From: Leisingera sp. ANG-Vp
GTDB lineage: Bacteria; Pseudomonadota; Alphaproteobacteria; Rhodobacterales; Rhodobacteraceae
NCBI RefSeq assembly: GCF_000813725.1
Contig: NZ_JWLD01000044.1
Location: forward strand, 177,780-241,779
Direction of reading: 5' to 3'
Length of the DNA: 64,000 bases
Of the stretch, positions 44,144 through 53,122 are shown piece after piece. How positions within the stretch are numbered: position 1 is the first letter of the stretch; each line of letters starts with the position of its first letter. The position numbers and the translations under genes are program-made. A model generated the notes under the pieces. It was given only the letters and a program-made list of their open reading frames with translations, made no database searches and had not been told where the DNA came from.

Positions 44144-44821
44144 TTACATCCTGGCGGCAGGACGCTCAGCGCCCATCGCGGCGCCGTCCCCGGGCCAGTA
44201 TTCCTCTTCGGCCATCATCGACAGCACAAGCCCGCGTGCCTCTTCCGGCGGCAGCACCCGGTAGGGGCTTTCTTCGCTGAAAACGCGGCCGCACATCAGG
44301 TTGCGCGGCGCAGCAGAAAAGCCCAGCATGCCGGCCTCAAGATAGATCACCTGGTCCTGGGCAAAGCGCGGCGTCACCAGATCCAGCTGCGCGCCCGGAT
44401 GCATCCGGCGGATGCCGCGGTAGCCTTCCAGCGCGCAGGCCGGCACCACGGCAAAGGGATCGCCCTGGGCGTCCTCCACCAGCTCGCTTTCCAGAAGCAC
44501 GCCCTGATCCGGCATCAGCCACAGCGGCACCCGGTTCATCAGCGCGTCGCGCGGCACCAAGAGCGGGCAGCGGGCCGGGTCCAGTTCGCCTTCGCCCGGC
44601 AGGATCGTCTCGCGCTGCAGTTCCACAATCGGCTGCATGCCATGATCGAACGTCAGCACCTTGTCGCCAACAGCCAGGGCTTCCACTTCGCGCCAGCCCA
44701 GGTTGGAGGCAACATGGGTGCCTGCCAGGAACCCGCCCTGCCCTGCGGAAACCAGGGGGAAACCGCTGTTCATTGCGCGTCCTTGCGGCATAAGCGAGCG
44801 TTTCAGGAGCCAATCCAGCAT
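44144..44821 (-). CDS. Hint-domain (hedgehog/intein-type) protein
   Basis: A 225-residue protein with the Hint fold pattern of Rhodobacterales: GGFLAGTHVASNLGWREVEA followed by LAVGDKVLTFDHGMQPIVEL, then LLVPRDALMNRVPLWLMPDQ with GVLLESELVEDAQGDP, and DQVIYLEAGMLGF. The block that usually begins with a Cys (as in C-F-x-x-G-T) reads G-F-L-A-G-T, so the N-terminal splicing or cleavage nucleophile seems absent. Such proteins may be structural or autoproteolysis-dead variants. AAAGGA lies before ATG 44821. Function unknown. Confidence 0.8.
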   Translation of the reverse strand: MLDWLLKRSLMPQGRAMNSGFPLVSAGQGGFLAGTHVASNLGWREVEALAVGDKVLTFDHGMQPIVELQRETILPGEGELDPARCPLLVPRDALMNRVPLWLMPDQGVLLESELVEDAQGDPFAVVPACALEGYRGIRRMHPGAQLDLVTPRFAQDQVIYLEAGMLGFSAAPRNLMCGRVFSEESPYRVLPPEEARGLVLSMMAEEEYWPGDGAAMGAERPAARM

Positions 44822-45003
44822 CCGGTGTCCTTTCCTGCGGCTGAGGCGGCGAAACCTCAGGCAATTATGGTTAATGCTTCAAAACTGCGGCCGTATCGGC
44901 GCGGAATTGCGGCAAGAACCGGTCATTGTTCACGCTACAGCGCCAATCCATGCTCGGTCCGCCGGATTGCCCGGCAAGCGCACTGCAAAAGCACCGTTTC
45001 ATG

Positions 45004-45669
45004 TCACCGGGATAGAACCGAATCGTTAAAAGAGTATTCAAATTGAGCGATATCCACGGCGCAGGCCTCAGCAATCGCTCCAGCAGCAGCATCATCATAA
45101 TATGGCCGCCAGTCCCGCTTCCGCTCGGTTTCATTGACCCGCGGCAAATCCAGCCTGAAACCCAGATGCGCAAACAGAGGCTCGGCGTCCTCCTGAAAAT
45201 GCTCCAGCCGGATATAGAGGCGGCATTGCTCCGTTCCGTCTGCGTGGCGCATATAGGAGGCCGCAGGACTGCCCCGGAAGGCCTCGATAATCTGCGGGTG
45301 CTGCACAAAGGTCCTGAACTCCAGGTCCTGCGCCAATCCTATGGCCGGATGGCTGAAGGTCTGCCCGCGCAGCCAGTGGTAATAGCTCACCGCACGGTCC
45401 CAGGGATTGCGCACCAGGGTAAAGGCAAACAGCCCGCGCATGGCGCCGTCCGGCACCAGCCCCTCGATATCGGCCAGCGTGGAGTGCTTCCAGAGCCGCC
45501 CGCGGGTCTGCGCGTCCCGCAAGCGGCGGCGGCGCTTCAAGGCCTTGGGGGTGTCGCCCAGCATCATGTCATCCGCCATGGCACGCGTCTCCAGCGCCAG
45601 CGCCAGCGCCGTGCCGCCGGTCTTGGGGATATGAATGAAGACGTATTTGCGGCCTAAGGACAGGATCAT
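45004..45669 (-). CDS. sulfotransferase family 2-like protein
   Basis: A 221-residue protein with the PAPS-binding 5' loop KYVFIHIPKTGGTALALALE and the 3'-phosphate-binding helix FTLVRNPWDRAVSYYHWLRG, the signature of the carbohydrate-type sulfotransferase family 2. No signal peptide is present. In Rhodobacterales related proteins often sit in surface-polysaccharide contexts, but no such genes flank this one. It is the third sulfotransferase-fold gene in the window, after the TPR fusions at 22925 and 24760. Confidence 0.87.
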   Translation of the reverse strand: MILSLGRKYVFIHIPKTGGTALALALETRAMADDMMLGDTPKALKRRRRLRDAQTRGRLWKHSTLADIEGLVPDGAMRGLFAFTLVRNPWDRAVSYYHWLRGQTFSHPAIGLAQDLEFRTFVQHPQIIEAFRGSPAASYMRHADGTEQCRLYIRLEHFQEDAEPLFAHLGFRLDLPRVNETERKRDWRPYYDDAAAGAIAEACAVDIAQFEYSFNDSVLSR

Positions 45670-45777
45670 GCCCCGACCCTAGGCAATTGATACCGTGAAG
45701 GAAACACTTTGCAGGCGGCTGACGGCGCTGCCTCCTGCAGGGATGCCTCAGGCAAAAAGAAGACCAGCCGCTTCCCG

Positions 45778-45847
45778 CTTCTTTCTGGTCAAAAATACCC
45801 CGGGGTGAATTGGCCCGCCAGGGCCAAGAGGGGCGGCGCCCCTCCCC
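45778..45847 (-). repeat. dispersed repeat, copy D
   Basis: The core CTTCTTTCTGG followed by AAAAATACCCCGGGGTG leads into hairpins TTGGCCC/GGGCCAA (45810-45827) and GAGGGGC/GCCCCTC (45828-45844). This is nearly the reverse complement of 20233-20310. It begins right after the EamA stop (minus strand) and is probably its 3' end. Confidence 0.7.
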
Positions 45848-45848
45848 G

Positions 45849-46772
45849 TCACTTCGAACGCAAAGCGATCGTGGACCCCGCGGCGATAATCAGCGCAATC
45901 CCCAGCACCTGCCAAAAATCCAGCGCCTGGCCGAAAACAATCCAGGCAAATCCCGGACCGACGATCATCACCGAATATTCGAACACCGACACAAAAGACG
46001 CCTCGCCCAGCTGATAGGCCTTGGTGATCAGGAAGACGCCGGCCACCGCCGCAAAGCCTTGCAGCAGAACCAGATGCCAGATCTCCCAAAGCGGCCAAAC
46101 CCAGCCGCGGGTGATAAACCCTTCTGATCCTTCCGGCACCGGCTGCGGCCAGAACTCCAGCCCGGCCAGCGCCAGACCGCCAAGGAAGGCTTGCACCAGC
46201 AGATAGACAAACAGCATCGCAACCGTGCTTTCCCCCTGGCACATGCGGCCGGTGGCGATGGACCCCAGCGCGTAAAACAGCCCGCCTGCCACCGGCAGCA
46301 GGATCAGCCAGTCGAAATCCGCAGGATCCGGCTGCAGCACCAGAAGCACACCGGCAAACCCCGCCACAACCGCTGCAATGCGGACAAAACCGATCCGCAT
46401 GCGCAGAAACAGCACCGAGATCAGCACGATGATGATCGGCGAGGTGAACAGCCCGGCCAGCGCCTGGGCAATCGGCATCAAGGCGACGGCCGAGAAGTAA
46501 AACACCATGGACACCGCCAGCAGCAGCGCCCTCAGGGTGACCGGCCAGACCCGCCCTGGCGCCATGCCGCCCAGGCCTGACCGCGCCATCAGCCACAGAA
46601 GCGGCAGCGCCACCACGGTGCGCAGAATATAGAACTGGCCCAGCCCGATTTTCTCGGCCATGGCAGGCACCGCATTGTCGGTCATGCCGATGATCAGCAT
46701 CGCCGCAACCATGGACTGAGCTGCGGCAGCGTTGGTGCCATTTGCGGCGGAAAGAACAGCTGTTTGTTTCAT
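45849..46772 (-). CDS. EamA/DMT-family membrane transporter
   Basis: A 307-residue membrane protein with ten helices and two EamA repeats: the first includes LRALLLAVSMVFYFSAVALM and ALAGLFTSPIIIVLISVLFL, the second QLGEASFVSVFEYSVMIVGP and GFAWIVFGQALDFWQVLGIA. Such transporters export or take up small metabolites; the substrate is unknown. ATG 46772 (MKQTAVLS) has GGAAAGG upstream; the GTG at 46823 in frame is less likely. It is divergent from the acyl-CoA ligase gene. Confidence 0.88.
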   Translation of the reverse strand: MKQTAVLSAANGTNAAAAQSMVAAMLIIGMTDNAVPAMAEKIGLGQFYILRTVVALPLLWLMARSGLGGMAPGRVWPVTLRALLLAVSMVFYFSAVALMPIAQALAGLFTSPIIIVLISVLFLRMRIGFVRIAAVVAGFAGVLLVLQPDPADFDWLILLPVAGGLFYALGSIATGRMCQGESTVAMLFVYLLVQAFLGGLALAGLEFWPQPVPEGSEGFITRGWVWPLWEIWHLVLLQGFAAVAGVFLITKAYQLGEASFVSVFEYSVMIVGPGFAWIVFGQALDFWQVLGIALIIAAGSTIALRSK

Positions 46773-46849
46773 AGCCTTTCCATTGCCCGCAACTTTCCGC
46801 AATATCTGTTCTCTAAACGACACCTATAGTGATTCAGGGGAGGAAACTG

Positions 46850-48478
46850 ATGGGGTGGATGGCGGATGAAACCGGTCTGGAGAAGACCGCCGCGAATTAT
46901 GTGCCGCTGACGCCGCTCAGCCATCTCCAGCGGGCGGCGCAGGTGTTCCCGGACCACCTTGCTGTGGTTTACGGCAAGCACCGCAAGAGCTACGGCGAAT
47001 ACCATGCGCGCTGCACCCGGCTGGCCTCGGGGCTGGCCAAGCTGGGGGTGAAACCCGGCGACGTGGTCGCGACGCTGCTGCCCAATATTCCAGCCCAGGC
47101 CGAGGCGCATTTCGGCGTGCCTGCCTGCGGTGCGGTCCTGAACACCATCAACACCCGGCTGGACGTGGGCACAGTGGCCTACATCTTCGGCCATGGCGAG
47201 GCCAAGGCGGTGCTGGTGGACCCGCAGTTCCTTGAGCTGGCTGAGGCCGCGGTGAAGGAAATGGACGGCCCTGCTCCGATCCTGATCGAAGTGGCCGATG
47301 AGCAGGCTGGATGGCCCGCTTCGGGCAGCAACATGGACTATGAGGCGCTGCTGGCCAGCGGCGATCCGGAGTTTTCCTGGATCATGCCCGAGGATGAGTG
47401 GGAAAGCCTGGCGCTGAACTATACCTCCGGCACCACGGGGCGGCCCAAAGGCGTGGTTTACCACCACCGCGGCGCCTATCTGATGACGACCGGGACCGTG
47501 ATCTCCTGGCGGATGACCCTGCACCCGGTCTATCTGACCATCGTGCCGCTGTTCCATTGCAACGGCTGGAACCACACCTGGATGATGCCGGTCATCGGCG
47601 GCACTTTGGTCTGCTGCCGCGATATTACGGCTGCACATATCTATGATGCCATCCATGATGAAGGCGTCACCCATTTCGGCGGTGCGCCGATTGTGCTGAA
47701 CATGATCGTCAACGCACAGGACGAAGAGCGCAAACCGTTTGATCACACCGTCGAAGTCTTCACCGCGGGCGCTCCGCCTGCCCCGGCGACGCTGTCGAAG
47801 ATCGAGGACCTGGGCTTCAATGTCACCCATGTCTACGGCCTGACGGAAACCTTCGGCCATGTCACCGAATGCTACTGGAAAGCCGGCGAATGGGACGGGC
47901 TGGACAAGGCAGGCGTTGCTGCCAGGAAATCCCGCCAGGGGGTGGCCATGCCGATGCTGGAGCCGGTTGTTGTGCGCGACAGCGACCACAACACCCTGCC
48001 GATGGACGGCGAGAGCCAGGGGGAGATCGGCCTGCGCGGCAATGTGGTGATGAAGGGCTACCTGAAGAACCCGGAGGCCACCGCCGAGGCATTCAAGGGC
48101 GGCTATTTCAACTCCGGCGACCTGGCAGTGCAGCATGCGGACGGCTACATCCAGATTGCAGACCGGGCCAAGGACATCATCATCTCCGGCGGCGAAAATA
48201 TCTCTTCGGTCGAGGTCGAGGGCGTGCTGATGGCGCATCCGGATGTGCTGCTGGCTGCCGTGGCTGCCATGCCCGATGAGAAATGGGGCGAGGTTCCTTG
48301 CGCCTTTGTCGAGCTGAAGCCCGGCGCCAAGGAAGACGCTGCGGCTCTGATCGCCTTCTCCCGGGAAACGCTGGCGGGCTTCAAGGCGCCCAAGAAAGTG
48401 GTGTTCCAGGAACTGCCGAAAACCTCGACCGGCAAGATCCAGAAGTTCGAACTGAGGAAAATCGCCAAGAGTCTGTAA
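46850..48478 (+). CDS. AMP-forming acyl-CoA ligase
   Basis: A 542-residue ANL-superfamily ligase that activates a carboxylic acid to its AMP ester and then the CoA thioester. Motifs are the P-loop LNYTSGTTGRPKGVVYHHRG, VYGLTETFGHVTECYWK, FNSGDLAVQHADGYIQIADR and the C-terminal lysine motif LPKTSTGKIQKFELR. The N-terminal ANYVPLTPLSHLQRAAQVFP is typical of medium or short-chain fatty-acid ligases of Roseobacter species, not of prpE. ATG 46850 lies six bases after GGGGAGG; the GTG at 46829 is rejected. The acid used is unknown. Confidence 0.92.
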   Translation: MGWMADETGLEKTAANYVPLTPLSHLQRAAQVFPDHLAVVYGKHRKSYGEYHARCTRLASGLAKLGVKPGDVVATLLPNIPAQAEAHFGVPACGAVLNTINTRLDVGTVAYIFGHGEAKAVLVDPQFLELAEAAVKEMDGPAPILIEVADEQAGWPASGSNMDYEALLASGDPEFSWIMPEDEWESLALNYTSGTTGRPKGVVYHHRGAYLMTTGTVISWRMTLHPVYLTIVPLFHCNGWNHTWMMPVIGGTLVCCRDITAAHIYDAIHDEGVTHFGGAPIVLNMIVNAQDEERKPFDHTVEVFTAGAPPAPATLSKIEDLGFNVTHVYGLTETFGHVTECYWKAGEWDGLDKAGVAARKSRQGVAMPMLEPVVVRDSDHNTLPMDGESQGEIGLRGNVVMKGYLKNPEATAEAFKGGYFNSGDLAVQHADGYIQIADRAKDIIISGGENISSVEVEGVLMAHPDVLLAAVAAMPDEKWGEVPCAFVELKPGAKEDAAALIAFSRETLAGFKAPKKVVFQELPKTSTGKIQKFELRKIAKSL

Positions 48479-48501
48479 CTTTTCGCGGCGAAACAGCATC
48501 C

Positions 48502-48533
48502 GGGGCGGCAAAGCAAATTGCCGCCCCTGTTTT
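48502..48533 (+). terminator. Rho-independent terminator after the acyl-CoA ligase
   Basis: GGGGCGGCAA (48502-48511) and TTGCCGCCCC (48518-48527) pair around loop AGCAAA, followed by TGTTTTA. Confidence 0.85.
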
Positions 48534-48582
48534 ATGTGATTATTCTGAGCCCAACGATAAGGATGGGGACCGGGCTGGCTGC

Positions 48583-49593
48583 ATGACGGCATTGAAGGAA
48601 TTCGAGCGGCTGGAGGCTGCAGGCCTGTGGCGCGCAGACGGCCAAGCACAGCGGCGGGATGTGATCATTTCGCTGGGTGATGCGACGCTGACGATTTCCA
48701 GCATGAACGACCGGCCGCTGGCGCATTGGTCGCTGGCCGCAGTTGAGCGCGCCAACCCGGGTGAATTCCCTGCCCTGTTTCATCCCGATGGCGATCCTGG
48801 CGAAACGCTTGAGATTGCACAGGATGAGACCGCCATGCTGGAAGCGATTGCCCGGGTCCAAAGGGCCATCGGGCGCTCACGGGCGCGGCCGGGGCGGCTG
48901 CGGGCCGTCAGTATCCTGGGCACTTTGGCGGTGGTTTTTGCCGTGTCGGTCTTCTGGCTGCCCGGCGCAGTGACCCGCCATGCGGTCAGCGTGGTGCCCG
49001 ACATCAAGCGCAAGGCTATCGGACAGGCGCTGCTGGGTCGGATCGAGCGGGTCTCGGGCCCCGCCTGCGCCACTCCCGAAGCGGCACCGATCCTCGCCAA
49101 GCTGGCGCAGCGCACGGGTGTGCGGCAGCTGGCGGTGCTGCGCTCGGGCATCCCGGGCAGCCTGCACCTGCCCGGCGGCATCGTGCTGCTGAACCGCTCT
49201 TTTGTTGAGGATTTCGAGGATCCTGCGGTGGCGGCTGGCGCTATCCTGGCCGAACGCGCCCGCGCCGAGGCCCGCGATCCGATGGCAGAGCTGCTGGAAG
49301 CTGGCGGTTTCCTTGCCACTTTCAAGCTGCTGACCACCGGGGAGCTGAACCGCCCGGCCCTGGATGCCTATTCCGAGGCCACCCTGGCCAGCCCGCGCCC
49401 CAGTCTGCCGGATGAGGTTCTGCTGGCGGAATTTGCCCGCGCTGCCCTGCCCTCCTCCCCCTATGCCTACGCGCTGGACATCACCGGGGAAACGGTGCTG
49501 GGACTGATCGAAGCGGACCCGATGGCCGGGCGCGAGCTGGAGCCGGTTCTGAACGACCGCGATTGGGTGCAATTGCAGAATATCTGCGGCTGA
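48583..49593 (+). CDS. membrane protein with degenerate M48-peptidase-like domain
   Basis: A 336-residue protein. Residues 1-100 are cytosolic and bear FERLEAAGLWRADG and a strand-rich region. Residues 107-127 (RAVSILGTLAVVFAVSVFWL) are one membrane helix. The C-terminal part reads LRSGIPGSLHLPGGIVLLNR followed by SFVEDFEDPAVAAGAILAER, the layout of M48-type metalloproteases, but the expected HExxH is ILAER here, so zinc binding and catalysis look lost. The ending PYAYALDITGETVLGLIEAD and DWVQLQNICG is a conserved tail of this group. Start is ATG 48583 after the ligase terminator. A non-catalytic role is inferred. Confidence 0.75.
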   Translation: MTALKEFERLEAAGLWRADGQAQRRDVIISLGDATLTISSMNDRPLAHWSLAAVERANPGEFPALFHPDGDPGETLEIAQDETAMLEAIARVQRAIGRSRARPGRLRAVSILGTLAVVFAVSVFWLPGAVTRHAVSVVPDIKRKAIGQALLGRIERVSGPACATPEAAPILAKLAQRTGVRQLAVLRSGIPGSLHLPGGIVLLNRSFVEDFEDPAVAAGAILAERARAEARDPMAELLEAGGFLATFKLLTTGELNRPALDAYSEATLASPRPSLPDEVLLAEFARAALPSSPYAYALDITGETVLGLIEADPMAGRELEPVLNDRDWVQLQNICG

Positions 49594-49622
49594 GCCCGGC
49601 TTGCGGGCCGGTTTCAAATGAA

Positions 49623-49648
49623 AAAGGCCGGGAGCAGTCCCGGCCTTT
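49623..49648. terminator. bidirectional hairpin terminator
   Basis: AAAGGCCGGGA (49623-49633) and TCCCGGCCTTT (49638-49648) pair around loop GCAG between the convergent M48-like and SPOR genes. A run of A before and T after the stem suits termination from both sides. Confidence 0.75.
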
Positions 49649-49669
49649 GCTGTTTTCTGGTTTTCGGAG

Positions 49670-51028
49670 CTACCTGCTCAGCTTGGCACCGCTGAAGCCA
49701 GAGCTTCGGGCTTTGGCCAGCGCGGCAGCGGCCTGGTTCCGGTTCAGGAACGGACCCGCAAGAACCACCTTGTAGGGCTGCCCCTTCCGGCTGACGGTGC
49801 CCAAGCGCACCGGCAGGCCTGTGCTTGCCAGTTTGCGGGCCGCGGCCTTGGCCTGGGCCGCATCCGCAAAAGTAGCAGCGCGCACATAGCGGGCCGGTCC
49901 CGCCTGCTTAGGCGCCGGAGCATCCGGCGCCGAACGGGTGGAAAGCCGCAATGCTGCCGGGGCCTCTGCCTCGGACGGGCTGTAGCGGGCTTCGCGCGGC
50001 AGAGTCACGGTGGGCCGGTCCAGCGGCAGCTGCACCAGGCGGCGCGGCACTTCGTTGGTCCAGATCTGCGCCATCTGGGCGTCGCCCTCAGGCGTGCGCA
50101 CGCCGCGCATCGGGTTCAGGCGGTCGTCTGTCCGCTCGACGGCCTGGTAGCCGGACGGCGCTTGCGCGAAGCTGGTCACCACCGCCGGGCGCGTAGTGCG
50201 CTCAGCCCGGTTCGGGTTGAGGCGGCCGTCGGTCCAGACCGGGCGGTAGCCCTCAGGCACCGTGAAACTGTTGCTGAGGCGGCGGCCCTGATAGATGTGC
50301 GTTTGCACAACACGGGTGTTCGGTGTCAGCCGCAGCGAAGACTGCGGGCCGCTGCTTTGGCCGCCGTAGGTGACCGGCGAGGAGGATTGCGGACCGCAGC
50401 GCACACCGGTTGAGTTGGTGTATTGGCGGCTGATCTCTGACAGGCCTTCGCAGCCGTTCGCAGCGGCGGCAGCGGCAGGCGCCGCCGGGGCTGGAGCCGG
50501 GGCCGGATTCGGAGCTACCCGCACGATCTTTTTGGCTGCGGGTTTGGGCGCCGGGGCGGCGGGTACAGGAGCAGGCGTTGCGCTGGTGGTTTGCCGGGTG
50601 CGGCGCGGCTTGGCCGTGGTGACCACCTTGGGAGCAGCGCCTGCAGCCGGAGCCGGTTTGGCCGGGGCCTGTGCAGCGGGCGCCGGTTTGGATGCGGCCG
50701 TCTGCGCGGGCTGCTGGCTGGGTTCCAATGTGATCAGTTCAGGCGGCGGTGCCGATTGCTGCTGCCGGGTCGTCCCCGCCAGTTTCGTCGGCTCAAAGCC
50801 GCAGACCTGCTTGCGCGAGCGGGTTACCCGCGGCACCCAGGTGACATTGCCGTCGATGCCTGCCCGGACATACACACAGCCGCGGCTGTCGACGAACTGC
50901 CGTCCCTTGAAAGAAGCCGGAGGATATTCGGCAGGAGGACTTGTCGGGCGCAGGGTTTGTGCCTGTATACCTGCTGCGCCTGTCGTCCCCGCGATGATGG
51001 CCAGTGCAATAATTCTAGTTATTTTCAT
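49670..51028 (-). CDS. exported SPOR-domain protein
   Basis: A 452-residue secreted or envelope protein. It has a signal peptide (KITRIIALAIIAGTTGAAGI), then two short Cys-containing segments (SRGCVYVRAGIDGNVTWVPR and VCGFEPTKLAGT), a long Pro/Ala-rich linker (residues about 100-210), a second Cys-containing region (NGCEGLSEISRQYTNSTGVR) and a C-terminal SPOR domain (RYVRAATFADAAQAKAAARK, then VRLGTVSRKGQPYKVVLAGP). SPOR domains bind denuded peptidoglycan at division sites. ATG 51028 gives the signal; the in-frame extension to 51130 is not signal-like. Confidence 0.88.
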   Translation of the reverse strand: MKITRIIALAIIAGTTGAAGIQAQTLRPTSPPAEYPPASFKGRQFVDSRGCVYVRAGIDGNVTWVPRVTRSRKQVCGFEPTKLAGTTRQQQSAPPPELITLEPSQQPAQTAASKPAPAAQAPAKPAPAAGAAPKVVTTAKPRRTRQTTSATPAPVPAAPAPKPAAKKIVRVAPNPAPAPAPAAPAAAAAANGCEGLSEISRQYTNSTGVRCGPQSSSPVTYGGQSSGPQSSLRLTPNTRVVQTHIYQGRRLSNSFTVPEGYRPVWTDGRLNPNRAERTTRPAVVTSFAQAPSGYQAVERTDDRLNPMRGVRTPEGDAQMAQIWTNEVPRRLVQLPLDRPTVTLPREARYSPSEAEAPAALRLSTRSAPDAPAPKQAGPARYVRAATFADAAQAKAAARKLASTGLPVRLGTVSRKGQPYKVVLAGPFLNRNQAAAALAKARSSGFSGAKLSR

Positions 51029-51170
51029 TCCTGCGCCCCACGAAATATGGGGGAAGGATGCCCGAATCTTGCCTGTGAGTAAAGATTCCGCGGCAACAAT
51101 AAGGCAGCAACCGGGCAATTTTTGCGCCAATTGGAATTAATTTGCACTCATACGCGGATCAAAAGCCAAG

Positions 51171-51200
51171 GCGTTCAAGAACGCCTTGGCCGGTCAGGGA
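51171..51200 (-). terminator. Rho-independent terminator of the cdd-deoA-deoB-upp operon
   Basis: Read on the minus strand, GCCAAGGCGTT pairs with AACGCCTTGGC (51175-51200) around a four-base loop, followed by TTTT. It directly abuts the upp stop codon. Confidence 0.88.
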
Positions 51201-51833
51201 TCACTTGGTGCCGAACATCCGGTCGCCGGCATCACCGAGGCCGGGCAGGATGTACCCCTTCTCGTTCAGCTGCCGGTCCAGCGAGGCGGTCACGATCGGC
51301 ACATCGGGGTGGGCTTCCTTCATCCGCTCAACGCCCTCGGGCGCGGCCAGCAGGCAGAGGAAGCGGATATCGGTGGCGCCCGCTTCTTTCAGCAGGTCGA
51401 TGGCAGCGGCCGAGCTGTTGCCGGTGGCCAGCATCGGGTCAACCGCGATCACCAGCCGGTCCTTCAGCCCTTCCGGCGCCTTGAAGTAGTACTGCACCGG
51501 CTTCAGGGTTTCCTCGTCGCGGTAAAGGCCGACAAAGCCGACGCGGGCCGAGGGCACCAGTTCCAGCACCCCGTCAAGCATGCCATTGCCCGCGCGCAGG
51601 ATCGACACCAGCGCCATTTTCTTGCCCGCCAGGATCGGCGCTTCCATTTCCTCCATCGGGGTGTCGATCGTGGTGGTGGTCAGCGGCATTTCGCGGGTGA
51701 TTTCATAGGCCAGCAGCTGGGTGATTTCGCGCAGCAGGCGGCGGAAGCCCTGGGTGGAAGTTCCCTTGTCCCGCATCAGGGTCAGCTTGTGCTGGACAAG
51801 CGGGTGATCAACAACGGTCAGGTGGTCGGTCAT
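51201..51833 (-). CDS. upp: uracil phosphoribosyltransferase
   Basis: A 210-residue Upp that joins uracil and PRPP to UMP. It shows [40 protein letters not shown], the PRPP loop [20 protein letters not shown] and the uracil-binding C-terminus with [20 protein letters not shown]. It is last in the salvage operon, 77 bases after deoB. Confidence 0.96.
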   Translation of the reverse strand: MTDHLTVVDHPLVQHKLTLMRDKGTSTQGFRRLLREITQLLAYEITREMPLTTTTIDTPMEEMEAPILAGKKMALVSILRAGNGMLDGVLELVPSARVGFVGLYRDEETLKPVQYYFKAPEGLKDRLVIAVDPMLATGNSSAAAIDLLKEAGATDIRFLCLLAAPEGVERMKEAHPDVPIVTASLDRQLNEKGYILPGLGDAGDRMFGTK

Positions 51834-51910
51834 GGGGGCACTCCTAAAATTTGGCTTTTCGCGCTTTTACGGGCTTGGCTGCGGCAGGCAAGCAGGTTTT
51901 GACCATGAGG

Positions 51911-53122
51911 TCAAAGAAAGCTTTTACCGGGACCTTGGGCCGGGACATCCAGATGGGCGGCGATGGAGGCCGCCACATCGGCGAATTTGACCTGCCCGAT
52001 AATGCCGGCGTCAAGCCCTGCGATCAGAACAGGCACCTGTTCGCGGGTGTGGTCGGAGCCGGGCCAGCTGGGATCGTTGCCATGATCAGCAGTAAGCAGC
52101 AGCATATCGCCCTCGCGCAATTTAGGCAGCAGGCGGCCCAGTTCCGCGTCGAACCACTCCAGCGCCCGGGCATAGCCGGAGATGTCGCGCGGGTGGCCGT
52201 AGACACTGTCGAATTCAACAAAATTGGCGAAGGTGAGGCTGCCGTCCTCCGCCGTGTCCACCGCATCAGAAAGATGCTGCATCAGCTTGGCATCCGGGCC
52301 TTTTTTCAGCGTGTCGATACCGGACATTGTGAAGATATCACCGATCTTGCCAATGGCATGGACCGTGCGCCCTGAGTCCTGCACCCAGTTGGTCAGCACC
52401 GGCGCCGGCGGTTTGATCGCATAGTCGCGCCGGTTGGCGGTGCGGGTGAACCCCTGCTCCGGCGAGCCGGTGAAGGGGCGTGCAATGACCCGCCCCACCT
52501 TCATGGCGTGCAGCCGCGGGGCAACCGCTTCGCAAAGCGCCAGCAGCCGGTCCAGGCCGAAGCTCTCTTCATGCGCGGCGATCTGAAAGACGCTGTCGGC
52601 GGAGGTATAGCAGATCGGCTTACCTGTGCGCATGTGCTCGGCACCGAGGTCATTGATAATTGCCGTTCCCGGCGCATGGCTGTTGCCAAGAATGCCATCT
52701 GTGCCCGCCCGGGCGGCGACAAAAGCCGTCAGATCTGAGGGAAACGACGGCGCCGCGTCGGGGAAATAGTGCCAGTCCCAGGGCACGGGCAGGCCTGCCA
52801 GCTCCCAATGGCCTGACGGAGTGTCTTTGCCGGGGCTGAGTTCACGAGCGCAGCCCCAGAGCCCTTGCGGTTCGGCGTCCAGTCCTGGAAACGGCACGGC
52901 CGAGGCCAGCCGCATTGCGGCGCCCAGGCCCAGCCGCTCCAGATTGGGCAGGTTCAGCGGGCCGCTGCGGCCTTCCTCCGCCTGCCCGGCAGCGCAGGCC
53001 TGGGCGATATGGGCCAGTGTATTGGCGCCAAGGTCCGGCAGATCGCCGTTGAAGAACTTTCCGGCATCCGGGGCACCGCCGATGCCCGCGGAATCCATCA
53101 CCACTAGGAAGGCACGGGCCAT
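51911..53122 (-). CDS. deoB: phosphopentomutase
   Basis: A 403-residue alkaline-phosphatase-fold mutase that converts (deoxy)ribose-1-phosphate to the 5-phosphate. Metal and substrate residues lie in RAFLVVMDSAGIGGAPDAGK, GKDTPSGHWELAG (phospho-Thr loop), CYTSADSVFQIAAHEESF, FVEFDSVYGHPRDISGYARA and LTADHGNDPSWPGSDHTREQ. The ATG at 53122 overlaps the deoA TGA by one base with AGGAG-type spacing upstream. Confidence 0.96.
   Translation of the reverse strand: MARAFLVVMDSAGIGGAPDAGKFFNGDLPDLGANTLAHIAQACAAGQAEEGRSGPLNLPNLERLGLGAAMRLASAVPFPGLDAEPQGLWGCARELSPGKDTPSGHWELAGLPVPWDWHYFPDAAPSFPSDLTAFVAARAGTDGILGNSHAPGTAIINDLGAEHMRTGKPICYTSADSVFQIAAHEESFGLDRLLALCEAVAPRLHAMKVGRVIARPFTGSPEQGFTRTANRRDYAIKPPAPVLTNWVQDSGRTVHAIGKIGDIFTMSGIDTLKKGPDAKLMQHLSDAVDTAEDGSLTFANFVEFDSVYGHPRDISGYARALEWFDAELGRLLPKLREGDMLLLTADHGNDPSWPGSDHTREQVPVLIAGLDAGIIGQVKFADVAASIAAHLDVPAQGPGKSFL

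Noticed and set aside
46769..48649. 626-codon open frame on the minus strand across the acyl-CoA ligase
   Set aside because: It is antisense to a clear ANL-family ligase and also covers two intergenic regions; no family motif was seen.
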